Shown: in pieces, positions 1 to 11,441 of the stretch
How positions within the stretch are numbered: the stretch's first letter is position 1
Layout: each line of letters begins with the position of its first letter
NCBI GenBank assembly: GCA_016081115.2
Contig: CM071936.1
Coordinates: forward strand, 86,605,943 to 86,669,942
DNA length: 64,000 nucleotides
Direction of reading: 5' to 3'
Source: Rehmannia glutinosa
Lineage: Eukaryota > Streptophyta > Magnoliopsida > Lamiales > Orobanchaceae
The notes under the pieces: generated by a model
Seen by the model: only the letters and a program-made list of their open reading frames with translations
Databases searched by the model: none
What the model was told of the DNA's origin: nothing
Position numbers and translations under genes: made by a program

Positions 1-1411
1 TTCAACTCGAGCCGTTGATGGAATAACTCAAATTGTTAAGTCTAAATTAACTCAACGTGGTTTGTTTTCATTGGAAGACTTAACACCCTTAAGTTTGGTT
101 AAGTAGAGATTTAGAGCTTGATTTAGTACTTAGAGATTATCTAATGGATAGCAAATATGTCGTGAGAATTAAAAACAAATATGATGCAAGAATTAAAGTC
201 TTTGAAATGTAAATGACACAATAAGATTTTTATAGAGGTTCAAGATGGGGTAATTCTTCTACTCCTCTCTTCTCCAACTCCTAGAGGAATCCACTAGGTA
301 TTGATCAAGATATACAAAGTGGTAATGATCCGGATACAAGTCTTGATCACACAAACTGACTTGATCTTTTGGGACTCGATGCGAGACGCCTTGATCACTC
401 ACCGGCTTCTCGTGACGACTCGCTTCTTCACATGGCAATCGCTTGCTACTACAGCCCACTTGCTCAAGCTCTTTGGATTTGATCACGAAGCCCTCCAAAA
501 GCTCAAGACTTGGTTCGACCTTGAACCTTCCTACAATCCTTCGTGGAAGTAGGCCCCTTGATTCTTGATAATTTCCTCTTCAACCGATTGAAGTTATCTT
601 TCCTTCACAGTGAGTGTTGGATTGATGTTCTTCGTAGTGTAGGCTTGAGGATTGATTGAGCCTTTAATAACTTGAGAATATTTCGGGTTCTGATTCTAAT
701 AATTGCTTGAATGTTTGTGGTTCTCGTCACCTACTCTCGTAGTCATTCCTCGCCTTTTATAGTGATCTTTCAAAAATCGCCCGTTGAAGAGATAGGCTTA
801 TTTTTGAAAGTCACTTGTGGTCGCTTGTCTTGTTGCGAGTCCTTGGAATTGCCATTTTCTCGTATGAATTGTTCTTCACCTTTTCGAGTTCGACACGATG
901 TAGTGCTTCCCATTGGTTTATTCCTTTTGCACGCTTCTAGGGTCGAGCACTTCGAGAAAGGTAGCATGGAGATATTACTTGTTTAAGTAATTCTCTTGAT
1001 TTACTCAGTACAACGGATCTTTTTCGATTATCTCGACTTGACCGCATTTCCTTGCTTTCCCCAGGTGACTTAGAGTCGCCTTCCAATCATTGGATGACTC
1101 TTCTCCGTCACTTCAACTTGAGACTTGGCTTTTCTTGAGTTGACTTGATGATACTCCACTTCACCGCATCTCACCGCTCCTTCATAGAGTTCCCGTCTTC
1201 TCTTCTTTGCCATACTCGGTTGTCTTGCAAATGAGTCTTCCTTTTAGTCTCCAGTTGTCTTCTTGCATGTTTGGGCATAGGCTGACTTAACTCGGCTTGA
1301 CCAAATTTCTATTTATTACAATGCGATTTACAACAAAAATTGGGGTGCCAACTTCCTATTCTAAGTTTTACATGGCATTCATCAAAATCCAAACAATAAA
1401 TTTCCCAACAA
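1..1411. other. Unassigned repeat-like sequence, possible LTR remnant
   Basis: No credible protein domain is visible on either strand. The stretch is richer in CTTG/CTTC/TCGAC words than its neighbours and stops sharply at about 1411. Read on the minus strand, it starts there with TGTTGGGAAATTTATTG, which has the form of an LTR start. It could be an LTR of an element running off the left edge, but no primer-binding site, tract or partner LTR is visible, so this remains a guess. Confidence 0.3.
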
Positions 1412-2232
1412 TATGATGATTGCATGTGGCTATGTTTTTACTTTGCCTAGTGATTATTCCAAGTTTAATAATAGTGTTGTTTAGTCAACTTGAAATAGAT
1501 GTATTAATTTGAGTTTCAAATATGAAATGACTTTGTGAACTTGATACGTAGGATTTGACTAAGTCGTGAATTAGCCTTCGTGGTGAACAAATTTGGTGAC
1601 GGTTAAACAATAGTCTAAGTTGTGGGGCTTGAATTACGAGATTTCATTGATGTGAATTAAGTTATTAAAACACTATTTTGATCTGTGTGTACACAAAATT
1701 GCTAGCCTTGCGAGAAAAAAAAAAAGCATTATAGAGCTATATAAAGAAAAAACAAAAAGGAACAATCGAGATTATACTCAGCTGGTTGAGCTTCTTAGTA
1801 ACTAGGAGCATTCATGAGCCCCATGTTTGACTTTTACGTAAAACGGCGGCTCAAACATGAGTACGGGAAACCACCCTAGGAGCCTTTGGAAAACATCCGA
1901 AGTTTATACCTAGTAGAATAATATATCGGGAGTTCTAGCAAAAAAAAGGGTCATGGCTAGGAATCGCGTGATTTGTTGTGTAGGTAAAAAGGGTTGCAAC
2001 TTTTGACACAAATTTTAAATATAGTAAGGAAGGCCAAACACTTTGATTGATATTTAACTTTAGCCGAGTGAGTTTATTGCAAAGGTTGGGGATCGATGAG
2101 GAATAATCCGAGGTAGATGGAACATAGTGTTATGGATTAATTGATTCTCAAATTGGACATAATATTTGTTGTTGGGTTTATTGGCATTATTATTTACTTG
2201 AGGACAAGCAAAAGGCTAAGTGTGGGGGGAGT

Positions 2233-3769
2233 TGTTTTGCATATTTTTGTGTGTGTTTTGTATAATGATTTGTACATATTTTTGGCGTGTTTTATTTGCA
2301 TTTGCATTTTTTAACGTTATGTTGTGTTATTTTATCGATTTTTTAGGTTTTGGTGGAAAAAACAAGTTTTGGAGCAAAAAACGTTAAAAAAGTCATTTCG
2401 CGCAACTACGGCAATCATCGTATTTTGGAGGTAACGTTCACATCCGAAGCCCCATTGACATGATTCATGCACTATTAGAAACATAATTCAAAGTTCTACA
2501 ATGTTTATATGCTACTAAATGCAAATGAAAATGTTTAGATGGGTTAAAATCATGTACAAGGAAACATAATATGTCAAAATCACGAAATTATACGTCCCGA
2601 TATTTTGGCCATAACTCTCTCTAGAAAATTGATATTGAGGTGATTCAAGTGGATATAAAAAGCTAAGAGATAGAGATACAATTCATAAGAAAACATCAAG
2701 ATGAAATTCGATGTTTGAAGGCGCGTGGTCGCGCTACGACCAGCGGCAGGGAGTACGCGCGTGATCGCGCGATCGCGCGCCGTGATTTGCTTGAACACGA
2801 ATTTTGATTTTTTTTTCGATTTTTGGCTCTTCCACCTTGTTTAGGACTCTAATTTTATAAATAGGACTTGGGGAGCCCTTATTTTCGACACACCTTTATT
2901 CATAGCACTTCTAGACTTTAGTTTTTGGTATTTTTCTCTTGCTTTTCATCATTGGGATTGCTTGGGTTCTTCCCCTTGAAGTTATTTTGCTTCTTAATCA
3001 AAGAGTGTGATTTCTTCATCTCTTTTGTCCGATATCAATTTTTGGGTGATTATTATTGTTGCATGATCATGTTTATGATTGTTTTCTTTCCTTCAATTGA
3101 GATTATGATCCCATCTCCAAGCATGAACTAATTTCCTTGTTCTAGGATTAGGATGGTTTGATTCAAACAAACTAGCATGGGTATTGATTAATTGATCCGC
3201 TTCCGAATAAATTGTTTTACTTGTTGATTGATTGTTTGGCCAACTCTTGATTGTTTAAGGGGATAACTCGAGATCGATCAAGATATTATTCTGGACTAAA
3301 TTTATTCAGGGGATTAGATACGAATCAAAAATATATTATCTAACCTAGGCTTAATGAAAATAGCAAATTATGTTGGGATAGCCCTAATCAGAATACGTGA
3401 GTTACCCGATCTAGACTTAGTCTTTACATATTTGTTATATTTGTCAACCGCATGATCAATTAATTGATATTTTGCATGCAAGTTTGATGAGATGAATCCA
3501 AAATCCTAAACTTTCTTCCATATCTTTTTCTCCAAGTTTAATCGTGCTTAGTTTTAATTGCTTTTAAATTATTTTCTTTTAGTTTATTTAATTCCAACAA
3601 ATCGGTTAGAGTATTTAGGATTTATTTTCTATTTATTGTGATAAATAATAATTATTTGCCGGCTAAGTATTCCTTGAGAGATGACTTGTGGTCAACTTGC
3701 TACCCTACGATTGATCTCGTTCTCTTGCGAGGATTGCTAGATTTATTTTAGATGTTTAGCGGTCGGACA
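2233..3769 (+). repeat. 3' LTR of gypsy element
   Basis: The LTR starts TGTTTTGCATATT and ends GGTCGGACA, about 1.54 kb. Both boundaries come from comparison with the inverted copy at 61441-63012: the two sequences match inside and diverge just outside. It carries a TATA box (TATAAATA, 2856-2863) and, upstream of it, a GC-rich stretch at about 2720-2790 made of CGCG/GATCGCGC words, in contrast to the AT-rich remainder. Confidence 0.75.
2856..2863 (+). promoter_or_regulatory. TATA box of gypsy LTR
   Basis: TATAAATA followed by GGACTTGGGGAGCCC. The related solo LTR at 61441-63012 has the same arrangement on the minus strand (TATAAATA at 62341-62348), so the box and its flank are conserved between copies, as expected for the LTR promoter. 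Confidence 0.6.
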
Positions 3770-4115
3770 AAGTGAAGGTGTTGGATTATGCGTGAAAATC
3801 AAGTAGAAATTTGAACTCTTAGCACTAGGGGAGAAAGGGGCGAGAGAATTTCTCAATTAGGGCTCAAAGGTGTGTGTTGAAGTAAGAAAACAAACATGAA
3901 TCGCGACCTAAATTAGGCTTCAGGTGATGACGACGCGGGTCGTGCATCAATGCACGACACCGCCTGCATCAAGCCGCAGGCACCTCCCACTTCGCATTTG
4001 CGCATGGGCTGTCCGTGACGTCAATGCAAATGGTGTTTTTTTCGTTTTTGTTTTTAAAAGAAAACAAGTAAATCCTATCTAATTAAAGGAAATACGAAAA
4101 AAAGAAAACAACAAA

Positions 4116-5448
4116 CTATTGGGTTGCCTCCCAACAAGAATTTAACGTATATAGCTTGACGCCTTTGTATATCTCGATCACGGATCCCACAAGGTGAGGT
4201 ATGCCACCTCCTCCTTTTGATCTCTATGGAAATAATGTTTAATTCTATGGCCATTCACCATAAACGCCTCACCATCCCGAGTCAACAATTCCACTATTCC
4301 TAGAGGTGATAACACTTTCTTAATTAGAAATGGCCCGACCACCGAGATTTGAGTTTTTCAGAAAAAAATTTGAGACGTGAGTTGTACAAGAGGACTTGTT
4401 CACCTGGTAAGAACTCTCGTTTCTTAATCATCCTGTCGTGCCATCTCTTTGTGCGCTCCTTGTAGATTCGGGAGTTCTCGTATGCCTCATCTCGGAACTC
4501 TTCCATCTAATTCAAATGCAAGAACCTTTCTTCACCCTTTTGAAGTCAAAATTTAACTTCTTTTTATCGCCTAATGCTTTATGTTCTAACTCCACGGGTA
4601 AATGACATGATTTTCCAAATACCACCTGGTATGGAGATGTGCCTAAAGCCGTCTTGAAGGCTGTCCTATGCCCATAAAGCATCATCTAACTTCATAGCCC
4701 AATCCTTGCGATTTATGCTCACCATTTTTTCTAGTGTTTGTTTGATCTCGCGATTGGCTACTTGACTTGCCCATTTGCTTGCGAGATGGTATGCCAATGC
4801 CACTTTATACCTAACCCCATACTTTGCAAGTAAATTGCTCATCAATTTATTCACAAAATGTGACCCCCATCACTAATCAAAGCTCTCGGGGTTCCAAATC
4901 GAGTGAATATATTTTTCTTTAGGAACCGCATTACTACTCGTGCATCATTCGCAGCGTGAAGGAATCGCTTACCCATCGAGATACATACTCCATTGCGCAA
5001 GTAGAATATATTGATAGCCGAAGATGATGGAAAGGGACCCATGAAATCAATCCCCCACACATCAAATAACTCGACTTCCATCACATTTGTCATAGGCATC
5101 TCATGTCGTTTGAGATGTTCCCCATCTGGCCGGGCACTTGTCACATCGCCGCACATACAAATAGCAATCATTATATAAAGTAGGCCAAAGATAACCCACT
5201 CTATAATACCTTTGCCGCAGTTGCGTGTCGGACCAAAGTGTCCCCCGGAAGGTGAAGAATGACACTCAAGTAGCACTCCTCCCACTCTTCTTGAGGCACA
5301 CATCGTCGATGATCATGTTTGCGCACCTCTTAAAGAGCAAGGGGGTCGTCCCACATATAGAACTTGACATAATGGAGGAACTTGTTCTTTTGATAAGAGG
5401 ATAAATCGGAGGCAAGACTCCTACTACCAAATAATTAACGAAATTCAC
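4116..5448 (-). pseudogene. gypsy integrase and C-terminal end of pol (degenerate)
   Basis: Minus-strand frames contain recognisable integrase-core text: DVWGIDFMGPFPSS, then FTRFGTPRALISDGG, which carries the second catalytic Asp region. It is followed by KYGVRYKVALAYH, then an NREIKQTLEK stretch, and the C-terminal pol segment that ends SCWEATQ-stop at 4116-4118. Upstream, at about 5300-5440, there are remnants of the zinc-binding N-terminal part. The integrase inserts the cDNA of the element into host DNA. Several frames must be used to follow the domain, so it is inactive. Confidence 0.8.
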
Positions 5449-5479
5449 GTACCATGGGAATATTGCATGTGCTAATAAA

Positions 5480-6026
5480 AGTTGCTCATCCGAAACTCTT
5501 CCTTGATCAATTTTGTACCCTCTTTCTCATCCTTTTTATACTTAAGTCTCGGACAAGTGGGTTGTTACCACATTTTCACATCCCTTCCTATCTCTAATTT
5601 CCACATCGAATTCTTGCAACAAGAGAAATCCACCGAATCGCCTCTTGGTTTTGCATCTTTCTTGTCAAAAAGATATTTGATCGTTGCATGGTCTGTGTGG
5701 ACTATCGTCTTTGTTCCAATCAGTCACGATCGAAATTTGTCGAATGCGAAAACAATTGCCAGCATTTCTTTCTCGGTGGTAGTGTACCTCTGGTTGGCAA
5801 TCGTCTAATGTTCTACTCGCGTAGTAGATGGCTCAAATAACTTACCCCTTTTTGACCAAGAACAGCCCCTCTTGTGAAATCACCAAGCGCCACACATCAA
5901 CTCAAAGGGTCTGGCTCAACGGAACTACGAAATTGGTGCGATGCCAACGCCTTCTTCAAAATCTCTAATGCCTCGTAAAACAATCATCGGAAAAATTGAA
6001 AGCGTAATCCTTTTCTAATAATTGAC
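5480..6026 (-). pseudogene. gypsy RNase H domain remnant
   Basis: No long open frame survives, but the minus strand between reverse transcriptase and integrase still encodes pieces typical of the gypsy RNase H region, including TKTIVHTDHA, IKYLFDKKDAK and LLQEFD (about 5610-5740). This position, after RT and before integrase, is the normal gypsy order. The domain would degrade the RNA strand of the RNA-DNA hybrid during reverse transcription. Confidence 0.65.
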
Positions 6027-7103
6027 TCAAAGGTTATGTGATTTTAGAAAAGTCACGAATGAACCTTCGTAGAATCTGGCGTGCCCCAAGAAACTTCGAT
6101 CGTTTTTCATTTGTCGGAGGTGGGAGTTTCTCAATTGCCACAATCTTTGCTCGTCCACTTCTAAACCTGCAGAAGAAACTCGGTGGCCAAGTACAATGCC
6201 ATCACGCACTACCATAAAATGACACTTCTCCCAATTCGAGAACAAGATTAGTTTCTTCAGTATCTTTGTAAAACTAAAGAAAGATTGTGAAGACAATGAT
6301 CAAAAGAATCTCCAAAGACATAAAAATCATCCATGAACACCTCCATAATTTTCTCTATAAGATCATGAAAAATAGCCATCATACAAATACCGAAAGTCGC
6401 CGGTGCATTACATAGTCCGAATGGCATTCTGCGGAATGCAAACATACCACAGGGACATGCAAATGTTGTTTTCTCTTGGTCTTCCGATGCAATCATGATC
6501 TGAGTATACCCGAAATAACCATCCATAAAACAGTAATAATCAAATCCCGCCAAACGATCTAACATCATATCAATGAAGGGGAGGGGAAAATGATCTTTAC
6601 GAGTGGCAGATTCAATTTTCTATAATCAATACAAATACGCCACCCTCAGAACTATCCTAGTCATAATTAACTCGTCATTCTCATTTCGTACTACTGTCAT
6701 CCCCCTTTTCTTTGGTACCACTTGTACCGGACTCACCCAAGAACTATCAGATATAGCATACACAATTTCGGCATCTAACCATTTTAAAACTTCTTTTCTA
6801 ACAACCTCTTGCATAATAGGGTTCAATCGTCTTTGATTCTCGCACTAAAGGTTTATACACATCTTCCATACGAATTTTATGCATGACAATCGATGGACTT
6901 ATGCCTTTTAAATCAGATATCGACCAACCTAGTGTAGATTTATATTTTCTCAACACCCTAACCAATTTATCAAGTTGAGCTGAAGTTAAAAGGGAGGATA
7001 CGATTATCGGATTCGTGTTGATTGCCCCAAGGAATGCGTATTTGAGGTCCTCACGTAATGGCTTGAGTTCTGGGGTCGAATTGACCTGTTCGAAGTCACG
7101 CAC
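6027..7103 (-). pseudogene. gypsy reverse transcriptase (degenerate)
   Basis: Visible motifs on the minus strand, in order: WVSPVQVVPKKRGMTVV (6740-6690), LAGFDYYCFMDGYFGYTQI with the first catalytic Asp (about 6550-6490), FAFRRMPFGLCNAPATF (about 6440-6395) and VFMDDFYVF, the catalytic MDD box (about 6335-6310). The wording matches the Athila/Tat branch closely. The domain is split over at least three frames. It would copy element RNA into DNA in the cytoplasmic particle. Confidence 0.85.
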
Positions 7104-7262
7104 GGGTTGCCCGTGCTTAGACGCATGGGTCGTGCCTTGTTTTTCCTGTTCGTGTATCTTTCGGCACCACGCACGGGCTTCTCGTGCATGGATGCACGGG
7201 CTATGCGTGATTCGCCTTTTTCCTTATCTCCTTCGACACCACGCACGGGCCGTGCGTGGTTG
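7095..7262 (-). repeat. Imperfect GC-rich tandem repeats inside gypsy pol
   Basis: Three related units contain CACGCACGGG followed by a GCCCGTGC or CGTGC complement, each set off by T-rich spacers with TTCG(A/G)CACCACGCACGGG starts (about 7095, 7172 and 7238). They lie between protease and reverse transcriptase. In translation they give repeated HARPVRG-like text. The same word family occurs in the element's LTR at 10985-11190 and at 3940-4020. Confidence 0.6.
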
Positions 7263-7673
7263 CAAACCGACTCCCCTAAGTCCTTCTTCATGTTTTCACC
7301 TCTCGCGCTTTTCGGCGCTTCTTGCATATTATCTAGTGCACAAACATAGTCATACAAGTCTTGATTATCGAAATCAAGCATTACACTTGACGCCGACATG
7401 AATGGGTTAAACCAAACTCTAAATCATCCTGGGATAATGTATGATCTAAGTAATCATCAATGCATGAATCAACTACGCCTAAGAAATTACGCTTCTCAAC
7501 ACTATCATGAAATCTCATAGCCTTATAGATAGAAAATAAAACATGCTCATCATTAACCCGTAATGTGAGTTCTACCTTCTACACATCTATCAAGGCCTTC
7601 CCGGTGCTAGAATGGACGCCCAAAGTATCGAGGGGACGCCGCGGTCTTCCTCCATGTCTAGTACTAAGAAAAT

Positions 7674-7985
7674 CTACAGGAGTATGAATTTGTCGACTTT
7701 CACGAGCACATCTTCGATGATTCCCTTAGGATAAGTGAGTGATCGATCCGCAAGTTGTAAAATGACCGTGGACGGCTTCACCTCTCCTAATCCAAGTTTC
7801 CTGAAAATGGACAAGGGCATTAAGTTAATACTTGCTCCTAGATCACAAAGTGCTTTATTAAAGAAAACACCACCAATTGCACAAGGGATAGTGAAACTCC
7901 CCAGATCTTTAAGTTTCTGAGGTAGTTTTCTTTGAATTATGGCACTGCATTCCTCCGTCAGATTGACTGTCTTGAAATCTGTCAT
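7674..7985 (-). pseudogene. gypsy aspartic protease domain
   Basis: A minus-strand frame of 103 residues contains FTIPCAIGG, then CDLGASINLMPLSIF, then the LQLADRSLTYPKGIIEDVLV segment. CDLGAS sits where retroviral proteases have D(S/T)GA and is the usual variant in Athila/Tat elements. The enzyme would cleave the Gag-Pol polyprotein. This segment is open, but the flanking pol frames are broken. Confidence 0.8.
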
Positions 7986-8699
7986 CTTTCGCTTTTTGAC
8001 ATCACGTCCTTTAGAAATTTCGCATAATTGGGCATTTGCTCCAATGCGTCTGCAAAAGAAATGTTAATATGCAGTTTCTTAAATATATCGAGGAATATTT
8101 CAAATTGAGCATCTAGCTTTTTCTTTTGAAATCATTGGGGGAAAGGAAGTAGTAAGTTTTGAAAAACAGAGCTAGAAGAAGATTTAAGCTTCTCGGCCCC
8201 TTTTTGTTCATGATTTTGTCCCTCGGTTCCTTCCTCGCCCTCAACATTGCCATTTGCTACGATGTCTGTGTCTCCCGGCCCCGTGTCTCCATGGGCAGCT
8301 CGTGCGTGGGTGCACTAGCCGTGCATTTGCAATTTTTCAATGTTTTCCGAAATTTTCGGCCCCTCGTACTCCGTACCACTCCTCAGAGGAATGGCTTTAC
8401 ACTGCTCCTTTGGATTGACCTCAGTGTTACTCGGAAATTGGTCTTTCTGATGTTGTCCACCAACGATCGTAGCTAATTGGCCAATCTAGGTTTCAAGATT
8501 TTTCATTTGTGAGCTCATGGTGTTAGCCAATTGAGTGACATGCATCTCAATTTAGTCCAGCTTAGCCTCATCCTTGCTAAATCGGTTCCTCATTTCATTA
8601 TGAACGAACTTGTCTGACTCATAAATGAAGTAAGAACATCTTCCATTGATGGCTTTGCCTCTGCATTAATGAATCTGTTTATCACATTGAACCCCGATG

Positions 8700-9853
8700 G
8701 TGGTTGCATCACGTTCTTCGTATTCGCATAGGAGAAATTTTCATGATTTCTCACACCCGATGATAATGGGTGGGAGTCGAATTATTCCGGTAATTGTTGA
8801 AATTCCGGTTATTGACATAGTTAGCTTCCTCCATAGGATCTTGAGAACTCCCCATTATTTGGACTGTGTTTACTTGACCCCTTTTGTCAAAACACTCAAC
8901 TAATTTATCAACGCATCATCTAAGCCGTCAATGCTTTGGTGGGGTCCGAATCGTAGACTTCGGCTACCCTTTTCACATTTGTCCTCTCGGAGGGCCACCG
9001 ATAGCTATTCATTGCCATCTCTTCAAGCAAGTTGAATGCATCTAGTGGGAATTTGACTAGTAAAGCGCCTCCTGCTGCGGCATCCACAAATGATCTGGTC
9101 TGTCCCATCAACTCGTTGTAAAAGAAGCAAAGTTGTTGATCCTCTGGAAACCCATGTTGCGGACACCTCCTCAATAAATCCCGAATCTCTCCCGGGCCTC
9201 GTGACAAAGGCCTGGCCCAGAGTCAAACTGCTTGAACTGCGTGTGATCTCGCTCTTAAGCCGCAGATGTCTTGCTTGGTGGAAAAAATTTGAATAGGAAC
9301 TTCTCGCTCAATTCATCCCAAGTATTCACACTCCACCGAGTTAATGTGCCTAACCGTTTCTTGCTTTATCCCTTAAAGAGAAAGGGAATAGCGCGCAGAC
9401 GTATAACATCATCCGACACCCCATTCATATTAATCATGTTACAAATTTGCGTGAAGTGCGCAAGATGAGAGTTGGGATCCTCGATTGCAAATCCCCCAAA
9501 TCCGGTTCTGTTGAATCATGGAAATCAACGCTTGCTCCAACTCAAAGTTGTTAGCATTTATCGATATGGGCAATTCCTCCATAGTTGCGATTTGTTTGAG
9601 GGCGAAAAGTAATCGCTTTGCTTGTTGTTGGACCGCCGAACTTCTCGTATCGTAACTCATTATTGATCATGTTGGTCCCATTGTTACCACCGTTGTTGCC
9701 TCCGTTATTACCCTCGTTGTTCTCTTCCACATCCCCCATAGTATGATCTTGATGTCTTTCTGTTCGTTTAGTAGCTGCACTTATTCGTCTGGCGAAAGCT
9801 TCAACTTCCGGTATGAATGGTGCTAATTCCCTTTGCTTTGAGCGAGTTTTCAT
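8700..9853 (-). pseudogene. gypsy gag region (degenerate)
   Basis: The start codon at 9853 begins MKTRSKQREL, the standard opening of Athila/Tat Gag. An Asn/Gly-rich linker follows, then fragments of the retrotransposon Gag domain: NRFGGF-like text near 9480, HGFPEDQQLCFFYNEL and FVDAAAGGALL around 9150-9060. Stops and frameshifts separate them. Gag would form the virus-like particle. About 8000-8700 continues as decayed gag/linker sequence without clear motifs. Confidence 0.8.
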
Positions 9854-9985
9854 GCACTACCTGAACCAACTAAAATAAACAAATCAAACACCGTAGAGAG
9901 TGGAATTAAACAAACTAAAAATAAAAAATGTCTAAATTAAAAATAATTCTATTTATCGCAATATTAGTACTAAAAATTTAATTAG

Positions 9986-10003
9986 TCCCCGGCAACGGCG
10001 CCA
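9986..10003 (-). other. Primer-binding site of gypsy element (tRNA-Asp type)
   Basis: On the minus strand it reads TGGCGCCGTTGCCGGGGA, the sequence usual in Athila/Tat elements and regarded as complementary to the 3' end of tRNA-Asp. It lies six bases inside the LTR end (GGCGAACA), the place where minus-strand DNA synthesis would be primed. This fixes the orientation of the element and the LTR boundary. Confidence 0.85.
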
Positions 10004-10009
10004 AAAACT

Positions 10010-11441
10010 TGTTCGCCTTATTTTTAGCTTCACCGCAAGTGAACGGCGTAGTTAATAGATAGGGTAAGCAAGGTCGATCCCACAGAGACTAATAAATTTT
10101 TGCACTAAGTATTGAGATTGTAATATTATTATTTTTATTTAGACGATCGAAAGTTGATTGTTGTTTTATAAAGTAAGACAATATTTTATCATAAAAAGAC
10201 AAAGCAAAGAGTTCGATTGAAAAGATCAAGTGGATGAATGGATTCGTGATTATGGTTTCGATTAATCTCCCTCTTGTTATCCGATTAATCAAAACCAAAG
10301 TTATTATCTATCTTCCCATAAGATGATCACAAAAGCATTTTATCCTCTCTCTCGAGACGCAATAAAAACGTTGATTGAATTATCTATGCTAGCATCTCTA
10401 CTCAACATAAGATAAACAACTCCCAAAAGTGTAAAAGATCGCTTATCCTCACAAATACTCACGACTTCTCAATCATGCAATATATTCATGTCCAAGACTC
10501 AAGATCTAGTATTGAAACTCATCTCTCGAATTATGAATCAATACATCAAGCAAGTTAAACCATTGGCCATATGATAAAAACAAGAATAAAATAGAGTAGG
10601 GTTCGAAATAATAACTTCAATTCCAATTAAACATCAAACAAGAGTGTCAATTAACCTAATCCCAAACCCCTAATCACAAGTTGTTTAGCCGGGCATGGGA
10701 TATAAACAACTCATAGACAAATCGTTCATATTCATATCAAACTAAGTGAAAATAAAAGATACAATGGAGTAGAAACTCGGGGATATTGATGATCTCTCGA
10801 TCAATCTTCAATCCTCAAGCGTGTGGATGCGACCTCAATCTTTTTCTCGATTCCTCCCGGTAGAAGGGTGCTCTTTTTTCTCGTGCTTTCTAGGGTAAAA
10901 GTCGGTGTGTCCTTGTTTGGGGCTGCCTCGTCTCTATTTATACTCCCTTTGGGCCAAACTAAATTAGTACGACTTGAATCTGTCAAAACTCGCACAGCAC
11001 GACGGCCGTGTGTGCTTACGCACGACCAGCCCGTCAAGCGCCAAGCCGTAGCAACTTATTTTCCCTCGAACAAACGCACGGGCCATGCGCTTACGCACGA
11101 CCGCCCGTGCATCAATACGAACCTCCACTTCGCAGCCTTGAACGCACACGGGCCATGCCTATGCGCACAAAGTTGCCCGTGCGTGGCATATTTCGCCCGG
11201 TTCGTCTCGATCTCTTCTCGATTCGGCTCCAAAATTCGCGTATTCGCTTGATTCTTGACGGTCCTTTCTTTACGCAATGCCCGATCGCCACAAAAGTGCT
11301 ACAAATATCGTTTAATTCCTACAAAACAAGCAAAGCGTAATATTTTTCCACTTTATAAGAACACAACCCATTTTACTAAGTTAATACATGTTTATCAACC
11401 TATTCTATCCACAATTATGCCCAAAATACATGCAAAACTCA
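10010..11441 (-). repeat. 5' LTR of the minus-strand gypsy element
   Basis: On the minus strand the LTR starts TGAGTTTTGCATG next to 11441 and ends GGCGAACA at 10010, just before the primer-binding site, about 1.43 kb. A TATA box (TATAAATA) lies at 10942-10935. GC-rich words such as CGCACGGGCCATGCG and CCGCCCGTGCATC fill 10985-11190. The right boundary is supported by copia integrase text ending just beyond it. No partner LTR is present, so no target duplication can be shown. Confidence 0.7.

Larger units (their letters stand above)
1412..3769 (+). mobile_element. 3' end of a Ty3/gypsy LTR retrotransposon (internal tail plus 3' LTR)
   Basis: The internal tail (1412-2232) is non-coding and ends in the purine-rich tract AAGTGTGGGGGGA at about 2219-2230, directly before an LTR starting TGTTTTGCATATT at 2233. 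An upstream stretch reading GAGGACAAGCAAAAGGC is typical of the 3' end of Athila/Tat-type gypsy elements. The gag-pol part is missing, cut off at about 1411 by other sequence. A short hairpin, CATGTTTGA paired with TCAAACATG, lies at about 1830-1860. The LTR is related to the solo LTR at 61441-63012, which lies in the opposite orientation. Confidence 0.75.
3770..11441 (-). mobile_element. Ty3/gypsy retrotransposon, Athila/Tat type, 5' LTR to end of pol (decayed)
   Basis: Read on the minus strand the order is 5' LTR (11441-10010), primer-binding site (10003-9986), gag (9853-about 8700), protease (7985-7674), reverse transcriptase (7103-6027), RNase H (about 6026-5480), integrase (5448-about 4660) and the end of pol at 4116. 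The polyprotein closes with the residues SCWEATQ and a stop, a usual ending in this lineage. The stretch 3770-4115 is the non-coding part beyond pol. It is cut by the plus-strand LTR ending at 3769, so no 3' LTR is seen. All domains have stops or frameshifts, so the copy is not autonomous. It is inserted in a minus-strand copia element, whose integrase stops at 11442. Confidence 0.85.

Noticed and set aside
301..986. Two plus-strand frames of 83 and 91 codons at the left edge.
   Set aside because: No family resemblance, no coding-like composition, and the surrounding sequence looks like repeat DNA.
7015..7401. Plus-strand frames of 80-128 codons with Cys/His-rich text.
   Set aside because: They are antisense shadows of the gypsy pol region and of its GC-rich repeats; no domain is seen on that strand.
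10823..11340. Overlapping frames of 110-142 codons on both strands.
   Set aside because: They fall in the gypsy LTR and arise from the GC-rich palindromic words, which are poor in stop codons.
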